A stretch of DNA of 34,573 nucleotides from Mucilaginibacter polytrichastri (lineage in GTDB: Bacteria > Bacteroidota > Bacteroidia > Sphingobacteriales > Sphingobacteriaceae): the NCBI RefSeq assembly GCF_001911425.1, contig NZ_MPPL01000001.1, positions 1,437,484-1,472,056 on the forward strand. The letters run 5' to 3'. Below are positions 1 to 8,544 of the stretch, in pieces. A model generated the notes under the pieces. That model was not told the DNA's origin, searched no databases, and saw nothing but the letters and a program-made list of their open reading frames with translations. Positions within the stretch are counted from its first letter, which is position 1, and every line of letters starts with the position of its first letter. The translations under genes and the position numbers were made by a program.

Positions 1-196
1 CACCGCTGTTCCATGTCCAACCGTCTTCGGATATTAGTCCGCCTCCACCTGTGCCAAATGTGTAATACTTTCCTTCACATGCTGTGATTGTTGATGGATC
101 ATGTATAAATGGTTTCCCAATTTGGGCTTTTACTGTACTGGTTAACAACACTGAAAATAGTGCCATTGCGCCCATTATTTTAGTTCTTAATTTCAT
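1..196 (-). CDS. GH43 family glycoside hydrolase, N-terminal part (cut by window edge)
   Basis: The first 65 codons are present and the gene continues beyond base 1. The ATG is at 196-194 and opens a clear signal peptide ending near VKAQ (residues 22-25), so the product is exported. Directly after it comes IHDPS (residues 31-35), the blade-1 motif of GH43 beta-propellers, in which D33 would be the general base. It is followed by GKYYTFGTGGGG and a WTWNSG segment. This start resembles the endo-arabinanase/arabinofuranosidase side of GH43, but the acid and pKa-modulating residues lie outside the window, so subfamily and substrate cannot be settled. It follows the upstream gene by about 50 bp and looks like a continuation of the same operon. 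GH43 assignment is good; specificity is unknown. Confidence 0.75.
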   Translation of the reverse strand, partial: MKLRTKIMGAMALFSVLLTSTVKAQIGKPFIHDPSTITACEGKYYTFGTGGGGLISEDGWTWNSG

Positions 197-246
197 AATA
201 ACTTCAATTCTGTATAAATTGGATATTAAATAGGACCAACTAATTT

Positions 247-1134
247 TTATTGATAACTAATAGTGAGATCTTTTATTGGCACTCCTTTTTCGTCCAGGAA
301 GCGGACGCAAAAATCACTCATTCCGGGGCCATTGATCACTGCTCCACGGATGATATTCTTTCCTTTGTGAAGTGTTAGGCGGGTGGATACGCAATCATCC
401 ATCACCATGCGTCTGTCTCCGGAAAGTAACACTGCTTCCTTTCCATTTAGCCACCACATTGATGCTGAATTTGACCCAACTGCCATTCTTACATTTTTCA
501 TTTCCTGCGGACAGTTGACTATGGTTACTGCCCAAAATAAAACTCCGTATGTCTGTTTGCGTAACCCATAGGCAAAACGAAATAGTTTGACATTGAAGTT
601 TGTGCTCTCCAATGCATGCCACGTTAGCTCTTGCTCTGCAACTTTTACTTTTTCTCCATCTTTGGGCATAACAGTAAACTGGTTTGGAAAATATTCGGTT
701 GTAAATGCTGTTCGTAAATAGCTATCTGTAAAAATTGCATTGCTACGGATCGGTTTGTTAATTGGTTCTAAGAGTAACCAACGTTGAATGAACCCGTCAG
801 CATCCGGCGTTTTTTTTGATGCTTTTGCCGGGGTAAAGTATGGTGCGAGGCTACGTGTAGTATCGCTTTTGGCAGTGCCATTAGTTTTGTATTTTGATGC
901 AGCCGAACGTGCTTGTAAATTTGATCCTACTAAAATTATAACGCCCATCCCCAGTAATAATACCTTGCGTTTAATATATTCTCCGGGCTCTGTTAGTAAA
1001 ATAAAGAAGAAAGGAAACCGCTTATTATTCTTGAAAAAACCGGACTTCAATTTTTGCACAATAGTACCGGCAGTAGAGCAGGCAACCGTGTTTATTGCGG
1101 TTATAATGCTTTTGAAAATTTGTTTTGTTTGCAT
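247..1134 (-). CDS. Secreted or membrane-anchored protein of unknown function with a beta-sandwich-like domain
   Basis: I do not recognise an enzyme family here. The product has 295 residues. Residues 57-72 (KVLLLGMGVIILVGSN) form a hydrophobic segment that could be a signal peptide or membrane anchor, but about 55 residues precede it, which is unusually long. Either the protein is type-II anchored or the true start lies further in; no good internal ATG precedes the hydrophobic stretch. A linker (73-112) rich in Ser, Lys and Thr leads to a compact domain, 113-293, with features of sugar-hydrolase-associated beta-sandwiches: FTDSYLRTAF, SMWWLNGKEAV and an aromatic-rich core. From memory, similar domains occur in Bacteroidota proteins labelled acetylxylan esterase, but no GxSxG, GDS or other catalytic motif is visible. 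Its place in a xylan operon suggests an accessory, perhaps carbohydrate-binding, role. That is inference. Confidence 0.6.
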   Translation of the reverse strand: MQTKQIFKSIITAINTVACSTAGTIVQKLKSGFFKNNKRFPFFFILLTEPGEYIKRKVLLLGMGVIILVGSNLQARSAASKYKTNGTAKSDTTRSLAPYFTPAKASKKTPDADGFIQRWLLLEPINKPIRSNAIFTDSYLRTAFTTEYFPNQFTVMPKDGEKVKVAEQELTWHALESTNFNVKLFRFAYGLRKQTYGVLFWAVTIVNCPQEMKNVRMAVGSNSASMWWLNGKEAVLLSGDRRMVMDDCVSTRLTLHKGKNIIRGAVINGPGMSDFCVRFLDEKGVPIKDLTISYQ

Positions 1135-1247
1135 GGCCTATGTTTGGTAATGATTAATTTATGATGAGAAACAAATAAGTACTATAGGTAATATTCAATT
1201 GGTTTAAGAAAAATTTATTTGGTAAGTAAGTGTGCTTAATAGGTGCT

Positions 1248-3614
1248 TTATCGCAATAATCTTACATCATAAATCGATGCTGTGCTTTTCCCATTGTCAG
1301 CAACAAATTTTATGATCAGGGTTTGGTTATTTGCTTTAATGGCATCAGGTATGGGATATTCCTTAGTAACGAAAGTGTCGGGCCCCAACCCATCCAACTC
1401 TACATGGGTAAGTTTGGTTTCATTAACATAAATATCAAAACCACGGTTGCTTTCCTTACCATAATAGGTTATGCCCAAGGCTTTAACTGAAGGCGTTAAC
1501 CGCATATGGTAGCTAAAAAATCCCTTAGCGCTGCGCCAATGCTGGTTTCTGAACACGCCTGTTTCTGTTTTTTCGGCAGCTATAAAATGATCGTTTTCCG
1601 GTTGTTGCTCACCAGGCGAGACCTCGTCTATTGTCCGGGGGGCTAATTTGAGGTAAGTCTCATCCAGCGCCGCAAATTCTGCCTCTTTTTGGCCAATGCT
1701 ATCTTTGGTGGTAATTGGCCAGTACAGCATATACCGGGTGTCATGAACGCGATAGAAGGGTATAAGCTTCAGGTTTTTAAATTGTGGCTGCTCTATTAAG
1801 TCGCTTATATTAAACTCCATTAGGTTGGTAGCAGCCCTTTTAAGTTGAGTAATTGGGGCCGAATTATTTTGAACCAATAGAGGGGACTTGTTTAAAGCAA
1901 ATAACGGCCCCCCGGCAATGTGTCCCCATCGGCTGTCGTCAGCAAAAAGGCCGCGCATATTGCTGGTGTCAGTAGGTGCAGCCAGTACAATTGGCCCATG
2001 TATGAAAGATACCCATTCCGAGTGGTCGGGCAAATGTTCTATGTAGTTTTTCATCGGCAGCATTATAGTAATCTTGTCGCCCTTATGCCAAATCCGCTCT
2101 ATACCTGCATAACCTTCCGAATAATTTATATTTGATGTTGTTTTTCCATTGATCTTTACAATAAATCCATCAGGTTTTATCCAATTTGGTTTTCTTACAA
2201 ACAAAGTAAAACGTTTTGATACTGCTGTTTCAACAGTTAATTCTGTTTGTTCGTTATCCGGGAAATTATTTTGCTGAATAAGTTTAATTCCTTTTTGTTT
2301 CCAATTTAGTACAGATGGTATAAACAGGTTGACATAAAGATTATTGTTTTTATGCGTGTAAATCAGTTCTCCATATTTACCATGATTTTCCATCCCGGTG
2401 CCTACACAACACCAGAAGCTTTCGTCGGCTGTTGAGTAAACTCTGTAGTGCTGTGGATGAATTGGCGTAAGATATACAAAACCGCCTGTACCCGGGTGTT
2501 GGGAAGATAGGATGTGGTTATAAAGTAAACGTTCGTAGAAATCGATATATTCCTGGTTGCCGTCCTCTAAAAACAGCATTTTAGATAATTTAAGCATATT
2601 ATTGCTATTACAGGTCTCAGGGCCTTGTTCCGATTCAAGCATCGAAGAAAAGTTCTCAGCGGGATTGAAATGCTCCCGTACACTATTCCCGCCTATAGAA
2701 ATTGTCCGGTTGTGCACTACTGCTTGCCAGAAAAACTTTGCCGCAGTAGCATAGGCAGTATCATTAGTTAATTCGGCTATCCGCTCAAAACCTATTACTT
2801 TAGGTATTTGAGTATTGGCATGTAGCCCGGTAAGCTTATCTTGGTTGTGCGCTAATGGAGTAAGTAATTGCCGGTGGCAAAATCGTTCTGCCAATACCAG
2901 GTACTTGCGGTTATTCGTTAGGGCATAAGCATCAGCTAGCACTTCGTCCATTCCTCCGTGCTCTGTATTGAGCATGCTTTGCATTTGGCTGTCGGTTAAG
3001 CCTGTTGTTTCATCATAGGCCCAATTAGCCAGGCCTAAAAACACATCCTTTGCCTGCTGGTTGCTTGCCAGCAAATAACAATCGCGCAGCCCGGCAAATA
3101 ACTTATGAAGGTTATACCAGGGTACCCATTTTTTATTAAACTCGCTAAAGTCGCCGGTTTTTACCAGGGCCCACATATGCACCCCTCCAGGCACCCCGCC
3201 CACATAGTTGTTTTTACTTTTTACCTGGCAGCGCGAAAGCTCGCTTACCATATAGTCCATGCGTTTTTTGCATTCTGCCGACCCTGTAGCTGCATACATT
3301 TGCGCTAATGCTGTGAGATAATGCCCGGCGGTATGGCCGTCGAGGCCGGTGTTTTCCCAGTTTCCATAACTTTTTGCTTTTGCTTTAAGCCCTGCTTCCC
3401 TAAGAAATGGTGCCAACAATCTGTCGGGTTGTAATTTAAGCATATAGTTAAGGTCCGTCTGCTCTGCCGAAAGAAACGGACTTTTTAATAATTGCACCTG
3501 GTTGAGTCTGAATGGCTGCATTGTGCTTTGCTGGCCCAAAGCCATCATAAAACTGCCAACGGCCATGGTGGTTAAGAAAAACCTGGAAAACAAACGGGTT
3601 ATTTTATGGCTCAT
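1248..3614 (-). CDS. GH127/GH146-type (DUF1680) beta-L-arabinofuranosidase
   Basis: Family members release beta-linked L-arabinofuranose with a zinc-bound cysteine nucleophile. The metal/catalytic set is complete. Numbered from the upstream ATG at 3659, E348 and C350 lie in QGPETCNSNN and C417-C418 lie in FWCCVGTGMENH. A further acidic motif, GGNSVREHF (E329), matches the acid/base region. The fold follows the family: an (alpha/alpha) barrel to about residue 430, beta-sandwiches to about 600, and a C-terminal extension (about 640-803) that looks like an extra beta domain. I chose the ATG at 3614 (residue 16 of the longer frame) because it gives a standard signal peptide, MSHKITRLFSRFF followed by a hydrophobic core and LGQQ; the longer start at 3659 leaves an overlong N-terminus. 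It follows the GH10 gene by 50-95 bp. Its substrate in a xylan locus is not obvious. Confidence 0.9.
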   Translation of the reverse strand: MSHKITRLFSRFFLTTMAVGSFMMALGQQSTMQPFRLNQVQLLKSPFLSAEQTDLNYMLKLQPDRLLAPFLREAGLKAKAKSYGNWENTGLDGHTAGHYLTALAQMYAATGSAECKKRMDYMVSELSRCQVKSKNNYVGGVPGGVHMWALVKTGDFSEFNKKWVPWYNLHKLFAGLRDCYLLASNQQAKDVFLGLANWAYDETTGLTDSQMQSMLNTEHGGMDEVLADAYALTNNRKYLVLAERFCHRQLLTPLAHNQDKLTGLHANTQIPKVIGFERIAELTNDTAYATAAKFFWQAVVHNRTISIGGNSVREHFNPAENFSSMLESEQGPETCNSNNMLKLSKMLFLEDGNQEYIDFYERLLYNHILSSQHPGTGGFVYLTPIHPQHYRVYSTADESFWCCVGTGMENHGKYGELIYTHKNNNLYVNLFIPSVLNWKQKGIKLIQQNNFPDNEQTELTVETAVSKRFTLFVRKPNWIKPDGFIVKINGKTTSNINYSEGYAGIERIWHKGDKITIMLPMKNYIEHLPDHSEWVSFIHGPIVLAAPTDTSNMRGLFADDSRWGHIAGGPLFALNKSPLLVQNNSAPITQLKRAATNLMEFNISDLIEQPQFKNLKLIPFYRVHDTRYMLYWPITTKDSIGQKEAEFAALDETYLKLAPRTIDEVSPGEQQPENDHFIAAEKTETGVFRNQHWRSAKGFFSYHMRLTPSVKALGITYYGKESNRGFDIYVNETKLTHVELDGLGPDTFVTKEYPIPDAIKANNQTLIIKFVADNGKSTASIYDVRLLR

Positions 3615-3707
3615 ATTTCTTAAAAAATTATTGTTCGAAATGATTAAATGCCTATTCATAAATTGAATTTTTAACGCTTTGGCTTTGAAGTAATAGTATA
3701 ATCATGA

Positions 3708-4928
3708 TTAAAAGTTAACTACTGACCCATATGCTTTTTTGCGTTGCCTGTTTGTATCAAATAATAGGGGATATGCTTTTCTTACTACACGGGGCGCATT
3801 GTTACTGGCAGCCGCACCTCCGGCCAGCCCACCTCCACGTCCGTCCAGCCAGCTATACCTGTCAGAGACATTCCAGAAAGTGACGCTTGTAATTGACTTT
3901 TTATACTGCCTGAAAATTTCAAATACCATTTTATATTGTGCCATTTGTTTGGCTTCCAGTTCGGGTGTATAACCAGGGTCGGGTGTTGGTGGTGTAGTCG
4001 CTATTACAGGTGTGCTGCCCGGTGCAGGCTGTGGTTGCGGTAAGCGTATGGTAATATCCAATTCGGTGAATTGTACTTTTAAGCCTAATGAGGTTACCTC
4101 ATCCAATGCTTTACGCAGTTCTTCGGCCGAAGGGTCATTCAATTTCCAGTGTGCCTGCATACCCACACCGTCAATTGGCACATGGTTATCAACTAAATTT
4201 TTTAATAGTTTATATATCTTTTCCCTTTTTACAGGGTGCTCGCTGTTATAATCATTGTAATACAACTTAGCCTTCGGGTCTGCTTCGTGAGCATATCTGA
4301 AAGCCGCCTCTATAAATTCGGGGCCGTTGCATATATTATACCAATTGCTTTTACGGTAAATCTGCGCAGTATCGTTGCTGTCATCAACCGCCTCATTAAC
4401 AACATCCCAGGCATAAATCTTGCCTTTATACCTACCTGCAACCGCAAAAATATGATCCTTTAAACGTTTTAAAAGTACTTCCTTAGTCACCTGTTTTCCA
4501 TCGGTACCTGTAAACATCCAAGCGGCTTCCTGTGCATGCCAGCACAAGTTGTGGCCGCGTATTTTTATATGGTGGCTAACTGCAAAATCAACAATAGCGT
4601 CCGCATTTTTCCAGTTATATACGTTTTCAGATGGGTGTATTGGCCCCATCTTCATGTCGTTTTCCGGCGTTATGCTGTTAAATTCTTTAACAATTAATGC
4701 CGAATCGGCACCATGTAATGCAGCACTATTGATAGCTACGCCTATCGGAAAATAGTTTTTATAATAATCTTTCAACCCTTTATCCGAATTATCAATTTTA
4801 GCAGCATCATGCAGGGATGATGACAGCATATGTTTAGGTGTGCATTGAGCAAATGACAACAATGCAAATGCAATTGAAGAGCATAAAATGCCTTGATTTA
4901 CTTTTTTAGCTAACGATAAGGACTTCAT
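3708..4928 (-). CDS. GH10 endo-1,4-beta-xylanase
   Basis: This enzyme cuts the beta-1,4-xylan backbone and is the only recognisable endo-xylanase in the window. The (beta/alpha)8 domain runs from about 50 to 392. Diagnostic motifs are ITPENDMKM (86-94), GHNLCWHAQ (125-133), WDVVNEAVDD with acid/base E179, and FTELDI with nucleophile E289. Two loops are atypical. A proline-rich stretch (297-322) follows the nucleophile strand, and a Gly/Ala/Asn-rich stretch (363-378) follows YSWLDG where most GH10 enzymes have a short aromatic loop. Both are near the active-site rim. The N-terminus is hydrophobic and ends in FAQC29; Cys could be lipidated, placing the enzyme on the cell surface, but Gln at -1 is atypical and no acidic export signal follows. 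Function is confident; localisation is open. Confidence 0.95.
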   Translation of the reverse strand: MKSLSLAKKVNQGILCSSIAFALLSFAQCTPKHMLSSSLHDAAKIDNSDKGLKDYYKNYFPIGVAINSAALHGADSALIVKEFNSITPENDMKMGPIHPSENVYNWKNADAIVDFAVSHHIKIRGHNLCWHAQEAAWMFTGTDGKQVTKEVLLKRLKDHIFAVAGRYKGKIYAWDVVNEAVDDSNDTAQIYRKSNWYNICNGPEFIEAAFRYAHEADPKAKLYYNDYNSEHPVKREKIYKLLKNLVDNHVPIDGVGMQAHWKLNDPSAEELRKALDEVTSLGLKVQFTELDITIRLPQPQPAPGSTPVIATTPPTPDPGYTPELEAKQMAQYKMVFEIFRQYKKSITSVTFWNVSDRYSWLDGRGGGLAGGAAASNNAPRVVRKAYPLLFDTNRQRKKAYGSVVNF

Positions 4929-4971
4929 AACTGGTAATTGGGGTTACACATTCAATTGATGTTTAAGTAGG

Positions 4972-5826
4972 TTAATGGCTATCTGCTGTTTTAGCCTTAT
5001 AACCCAATAGCGGGAGAATTGTATCTCCATAACGTTTCCCTAACAATCTATAACCCGCTGCAGTAAAATGCAGGTGATCGCGTGCACAAGTACACCCGGC
5101 TGAAGAAATAATGTACGAATTGGGGAGTATTTGAGGCAGTGTTGCAATAATTGTGTTCATATTTGCGCAAGCACCCTGTTGGTCTGCATTTACTAATTCA
5201 CCAGCAAGTAGGGGTACTTTTTTAGGCTTCAAGTTTAGGTCTGCAATCAGGTTATCATAAATGCCTTTTACCTTTTTTGTCCAAAGTGAATCATTCGGGT
5301 TTGACTCGCCCTGGTGCAGTAAAATACCTTTAATTACACCAGCCTTTTGAGCTAATCTGGCCAGTTCTATCAGCCTATTGTAGGGGTTGCCGCCATATTC
5401 TGCCGCAATACTTTTCATCCATACAGGGGCGGTAGCTAAATAAGATTCATAACTGTCTTTTTCGAATACCTCTATTTTGGCACCGGCTACAGAAACATTA
5501 ATAATTCCAACTTTTATTTTTTTAGGCAAATTAGCTACAAGCGTTCTACCAAAATAGTCGGCCGGGGTTAAGCCGGTGTTGCAGCGGGCCAATGGTGGAA
5601 CGGCTGTATACCAGTTGTCTTTCATTCTGCCTTTGTCTGCACAATCAACCGCTTGCAGCATTTGAAAACGGCTATCTAACCCCAGGGTGTCCTGGCCTTC
5701 TATCTTTGCGTTACCCTCCATATTGGACTGACCAAAGCAGATGAAGATGTAAAAATTCTTGTCTTGCGAAAAGCCTTTCAGGCTTAACAAGATTAAGGCT
5801 ATCCCAGCTATGAATTTAAGCTTCAT
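4972..5826 (-). CDS. CE6-type SGNH acetylxylan esterase (sialate O-acetylesterase domain)
   Basis: This is a serine esterase expected to remove O-acetyl groups from xylan or its oligosaccharides. The 284-residue protein has a signal peptide (1-21, ending KGFSQ) and one compact domain. Block I is FGQSNMEG with nucleophile S34. A conserved HQGESN (171-176) forms part of the oxyanion region. The catalytic Asp/His pair is in CARDHLHFTAAGY, with D250 and H253 as the DxxH dyad. The arrangement GQSNxxG/HQGE/DxxH is that of the CE6/DUF303 family. The length is that of a single-domain member without a binding module. It sits between GH3 and GH10 with 45-55 bp gaps, fitting a deacetylase that clears the backbone for both enzymes. 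Acetyl esterase activity is well supported; preference for polymer or oligomer is not. Confidence 0.9.
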   Translation of the reverse strand: MKLKFIAGIALILLSLKGFSQDKNFYIFICFGQSNMEGNAKIEGQDTLGLDSRFQMLQAVDCADKGRMKDNWYTAVPPLARCNTGLTPADYFGRTLVANLPKKIKVGIINVSVAGAKIEVFEKDSYESYLATAPVWMKSIAAEYGGNPYNRLIELARLAQKAGVIKGILLHQGESNPNDSLWTKKVKGIYDNLIADLNLKPKKVPLLAGELVNADQQGACANMNTIIATLPQILPNSYIISSAGCTCARDHLHFTAAGYRLLGKRYGDTILPLLGYKAKTADSH

Positions 5827-5881
5827 TTTTATTATGTTTTAGTTTTAATATCAGCTTGCCTTGTATCTGCTGCGTATATAA

Positions 5882-8488
5882 TTATATAGACTTTTTGATC
5901 GTTATTTTCAAAGGCTTCAGATCTTTACTGTCCGAACTTGTCCCGTAAAGCAATTCATAATCCCCTGGCGATACTTTTACTATGCCATCCGCTTCGTTGA
6001 AAAATTCAAATGTTTTGGCCGGCAGGGTTAACGTTACTAATGCAGTTTTGCCCGATGCAACCGGCACACGCTTAAAAGCTCTGAGTGTTTTTAATGGCCC
6101 ATCTTTATCACCAGGTTTCCTTACGTATATCTGCAATAGCTCTATTCCATCGCGCTGGCCGGTATTTGTTACCGGCACATTTAATTGGATGCTTTCTGTT
6201 TTAGCAATAACTGTTTTGTTAGCTTTTGCGTTACCAATGTTAAATGTGGTGTAACTTAAGCCGTATCCGAAAGGAAATAAAGGTTCGGCAGTCATATAGC
6301 GGTAAGTGCGGCCCTTCATGGAGTATTCGCTAAAATCGGGCAGTTGCTGTACGTTTTTGTAAAAGGTAACCGGCAGGTGCCCGGCAGGGTTATAATCACC
6401 AAATAACACATCGGCCACCGCCTGGCCGCCTTGTTCGCCGGCATACCAGGCTTGCAATATGGCGTCGCAATTTTCAGTTTCAGGCACCATGGCTATGGCC
6501 GACCCCGAACAATTTACAAATACAACTTTTTTACCTGCTTTCTTTAGCGCGGCCATACAATTGCGTTGAACGGCAGGAAGTTCAATGTCGCTGCGGTCGC
6601 CGCCATTAAATCCGGGGAGATTAACCGGCATTTCTTCGCCTTCCAGCCTTGGTGAAATGCCACCTACAAATATTACAACTTCGGCATCTTTAACTTTATT
6701 AATAAGGGCATCATAAGTAACAGGTATTTCTTTACCAAAGTTGAGGGCCAAACTGGCTGCCCAGTTGTTTAACTGCTTATAACGCACCTCTATTTTATAT
6801 TCCTTTCCGGCCTCAACAGTAAATGGTACTTTGTTAGGATTGGCACGCCAGCTACCGGTTTTTGATATCGATTTTCCATCGATAAACAATTCAGCAAATC
6901 CGGTTGCCTCGAATTTGAAAACAATTGGGCCCGAAAGAGACGGTTTATAAGTGGTTTCATATTTGGCTGAGAAATCTTCGAGATTAACGCCTTGTGCAAA
7001 CTGATGGGCACCAAGCGTAGTTAGCGCAATAGGGCTGGTTAATTGTTCTGTAATTACAGGGGAGCCTTCGTAATTACGATTGTTCCAATAAGTAGCCCGG
7101 ATACCTGTTTTGCCATCTATAGCACATTCTGTAAGTGCGTTCTCCGTAATCTTGTCTTCTACCAGGTCGCAAGCATTGTCATAAATAACGTTGCCCGTCC
7201 CTAACTTCGCTTTAATACCGTCGAGGATATTAATAGTTCGTAATGGTGTTCCATTATAATTACCCCAAAGCATTTGCGTATTAGTGGCATTGGGGCCAAC
7301 TACCGCTATTTTCGGTGAGTTTTTACTCAATGGCAAAACATCGTTTTTGTTTTGAAGCAATGTCATTGATTCGCGCGCCATGTCAAGCGCTATCTTCTCA
7401 TGTGCAGGTGAATTAACTACAGACATTGGAATTTTTGTCCAGGGCACAAGGGCGTCATCATCCATTTCGCCCAGCTCAAAACGTTGTGTCATCAGTCGGA
7501 TCACGCTGGTATTTATATCTGTTTCTTTTATCAAGCCGTGTGCAACGGCATCGGGTATTTTATCAAAGGCATAACCAACACATTCCACATCAGTACCCGC
7601 CAAAACGGCCTTCGCCGATGCGTGGGCGGCATCCGATGATGATTTATGAGTTCGGTAAAAATCGGTAATGGCACCACAATCTGATACTACCAGGTACTTA
7701 AAACCCCAATCTTTACGTAATATCTGGCTAAGCAAACGGCTGCTGCCGCAGCAGGGTTCATCATCTAAACGTTGGTAGGCACACATTACTTCGCGTACAT
7801 CGGCCTCTGTAACCAGTGTTTTAAATGCGGGGAGATAAGTTTCCCATAAATCGCGCGGGGTTACGTCGGTAATATCAAGCTGATGGCGGGTTGATTCGGG
7901 CCCGGAGTGTACGGCGAAGTGCTTGGCACAGGCCAGCAGCTTCCTGAATTTTGCATTAGCGGGTCCCTGCAGGCCGTTTACCACTGCAACGCCCATACGC
8001 GAAGTAAGATAAGGGTCTTCGCCATAAGTCTCCTGGCCGCGCCCCCAGCGTGGGTCGCGAAAAATATTTACGTTAGGTGTCCAAACAGAAAGGTCATGAA
8101 AGCGCTGGCTTTCACCTTGTTTTTTGTACTCATTATTTTTTGCGCGAGCTTCGTCAGATACGGCATCGAAAACATGGAATAGCAGTTGGTCATCAAAAGA
8201 CGCTGCCATGCCCACCGGCTCAGGGAAAACAGTAACCGGGCCCTGGTTGGCATAACCATGAAGCGCTTCGCTCCACCAATTGAACTTTTTTATGCCCAGG
8301 CGCGGTATAGCGTCCGAAACGTCTTTCATCAGGCCAACTTTCTCTTTAAGCGTAAGCCGTGATACAAGGTCTTTCGCCCTTAAAGCCGAAGATAAATTGG
8401 GATTTTGATAGGGCATTTTTGGCGCAGAAACCGATAGCCCGCAAAATAAGCCGAGGCCAATTACTACTATGTTTGTTTTTAAGTTCAT
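5882..8488 (-). CDS. GH3 beta-xylosidase with inserted PA14 domain
   Basis: Likely an exo-acting beta-xylosidase that releases xylose from non-reducing ends in the periplasm. A signal peptide (1-22) precedes the GH3 N-terminal barrel (about 35-340), which holds the family signatures PRWGRGQETYGEDP and KHFAVHSGPE (189-198) and the nucleophile D270 in YLVVSDCGA. The second GH3 domain begins near 370 and is interrupted by a PA14-like beta domain (about 460-590; FAELFIDGKSISKTGSW). It resumes with RLEGEEMPV, where E619 or a neighbouring Glu is the likely acid/base. An FnIII-like domain (about 765-855) ends the protein. GH3 enzymes of this architecture include xylosidases and glucosidases, and the xylan neighbours favour xylosidase. 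It lies 55 bp downstream of the GH31 gene in the same operon. Confidence 0.92.
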   Translation of the reverse strand: MNLKTNIVVIGLGLFCGLSVSAPKMPYQNPNLSSALRAKDLVSRLTLKEKVGLMKDVSDAIPRLGIKKFNWWSEALHGYANQGPVTVFPEPVGMAASFDDQLLFHVFDAVSDEARAKNNEYKKQGESQRFHDLSVWTPNVNIFRDPRWGRGQETYGEDPYLTSRMGVAVVNGLQGPANAKFRKLLACAKHFAVHSGPESTRHQLDITDVTPRDLWETYLPAFKTLVTEADVREVMCAYQRLDDEPCCGSSRLLSQILRKDWGFKYLVVSDCGAITDFYRTHKSSSDAAHASAKAVLAGTDVECVGYAFDKIPDAVAHGLIKETDINTSVIRLMTQRFELGEMDDDALVPWTKIPMSVVNSPAHEKIALDMARESMTLLQNKNDVLPLSKNSPKIAVVGPNATNTQMLWGNYNGTPLRTINILDGIKAKLGTGNVIYDNACDLVEDKITENALTECAIDGKTGIRATYWNNRNYEGSPVITEQLTSPIALTTLGAHQFAQGVNLEDFSAKYETTYKPSLSGPIVFKFEATGFAELFIDGKSISKTGSWRANPNKVPFTVEAGKEYKIEVRYKQLNNWAASLALNFGKEIPVTYDALINKVKDAEVVIFVGGISPRLEGEEMPVNLPGFNGGDRSDIELPAVQRNCMAALKKAGKKVVFVNCSGSAIAMVPETENCDAILQAWYAGEQGGQAVADVLFGDYNPAGHLPVTFYKNVQQLPDFSEYSMKGRTYRYMTAEPLFPFGYGLSYTTFNIGNAKANKTVIAKTESIQLNVPVTNTGQRDGIELLQIYVRKPGDKDGPLKTLRAFKRVPVASGKTALVTLTLPAKTFEFFNEADGIVKVSPGDYELLYGTSSDSKDLKPLKITIKKSI

Positions 8489-8544
8489 TGTATCTGATTG
8501 GTTTATAGTTTTTATGGTTCACCTGCAGATGATTTTCTGCCGAA

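Noticed and set aside
788..1150. 120-codon plus-strand open frame with hydrophobic segments
   Set aside because: It is fully antisense to the 295-residue protein and its hydrophobicity mirrors that gene's hydrophobic region. The unassigned status of the sense gene made me look twice, but the sense product has a coherent aromatic-rich domain and operon position.
4842..4928. GH10 signal sequence as a definite lipoprotein signal
   Set aside because: FAQC has Gln at -1 and lacks the acidic residues after Cys that usually direct Bacteroidota lipoproteins to the surface, so I record it only as possible.
8489..8544. Short inverted repeat GCAGA/TCTGC between GH31 and GH3
   Set aside because: The arms are only five bases with no T-run; too weak to call a terminator or regulatory hairpin.
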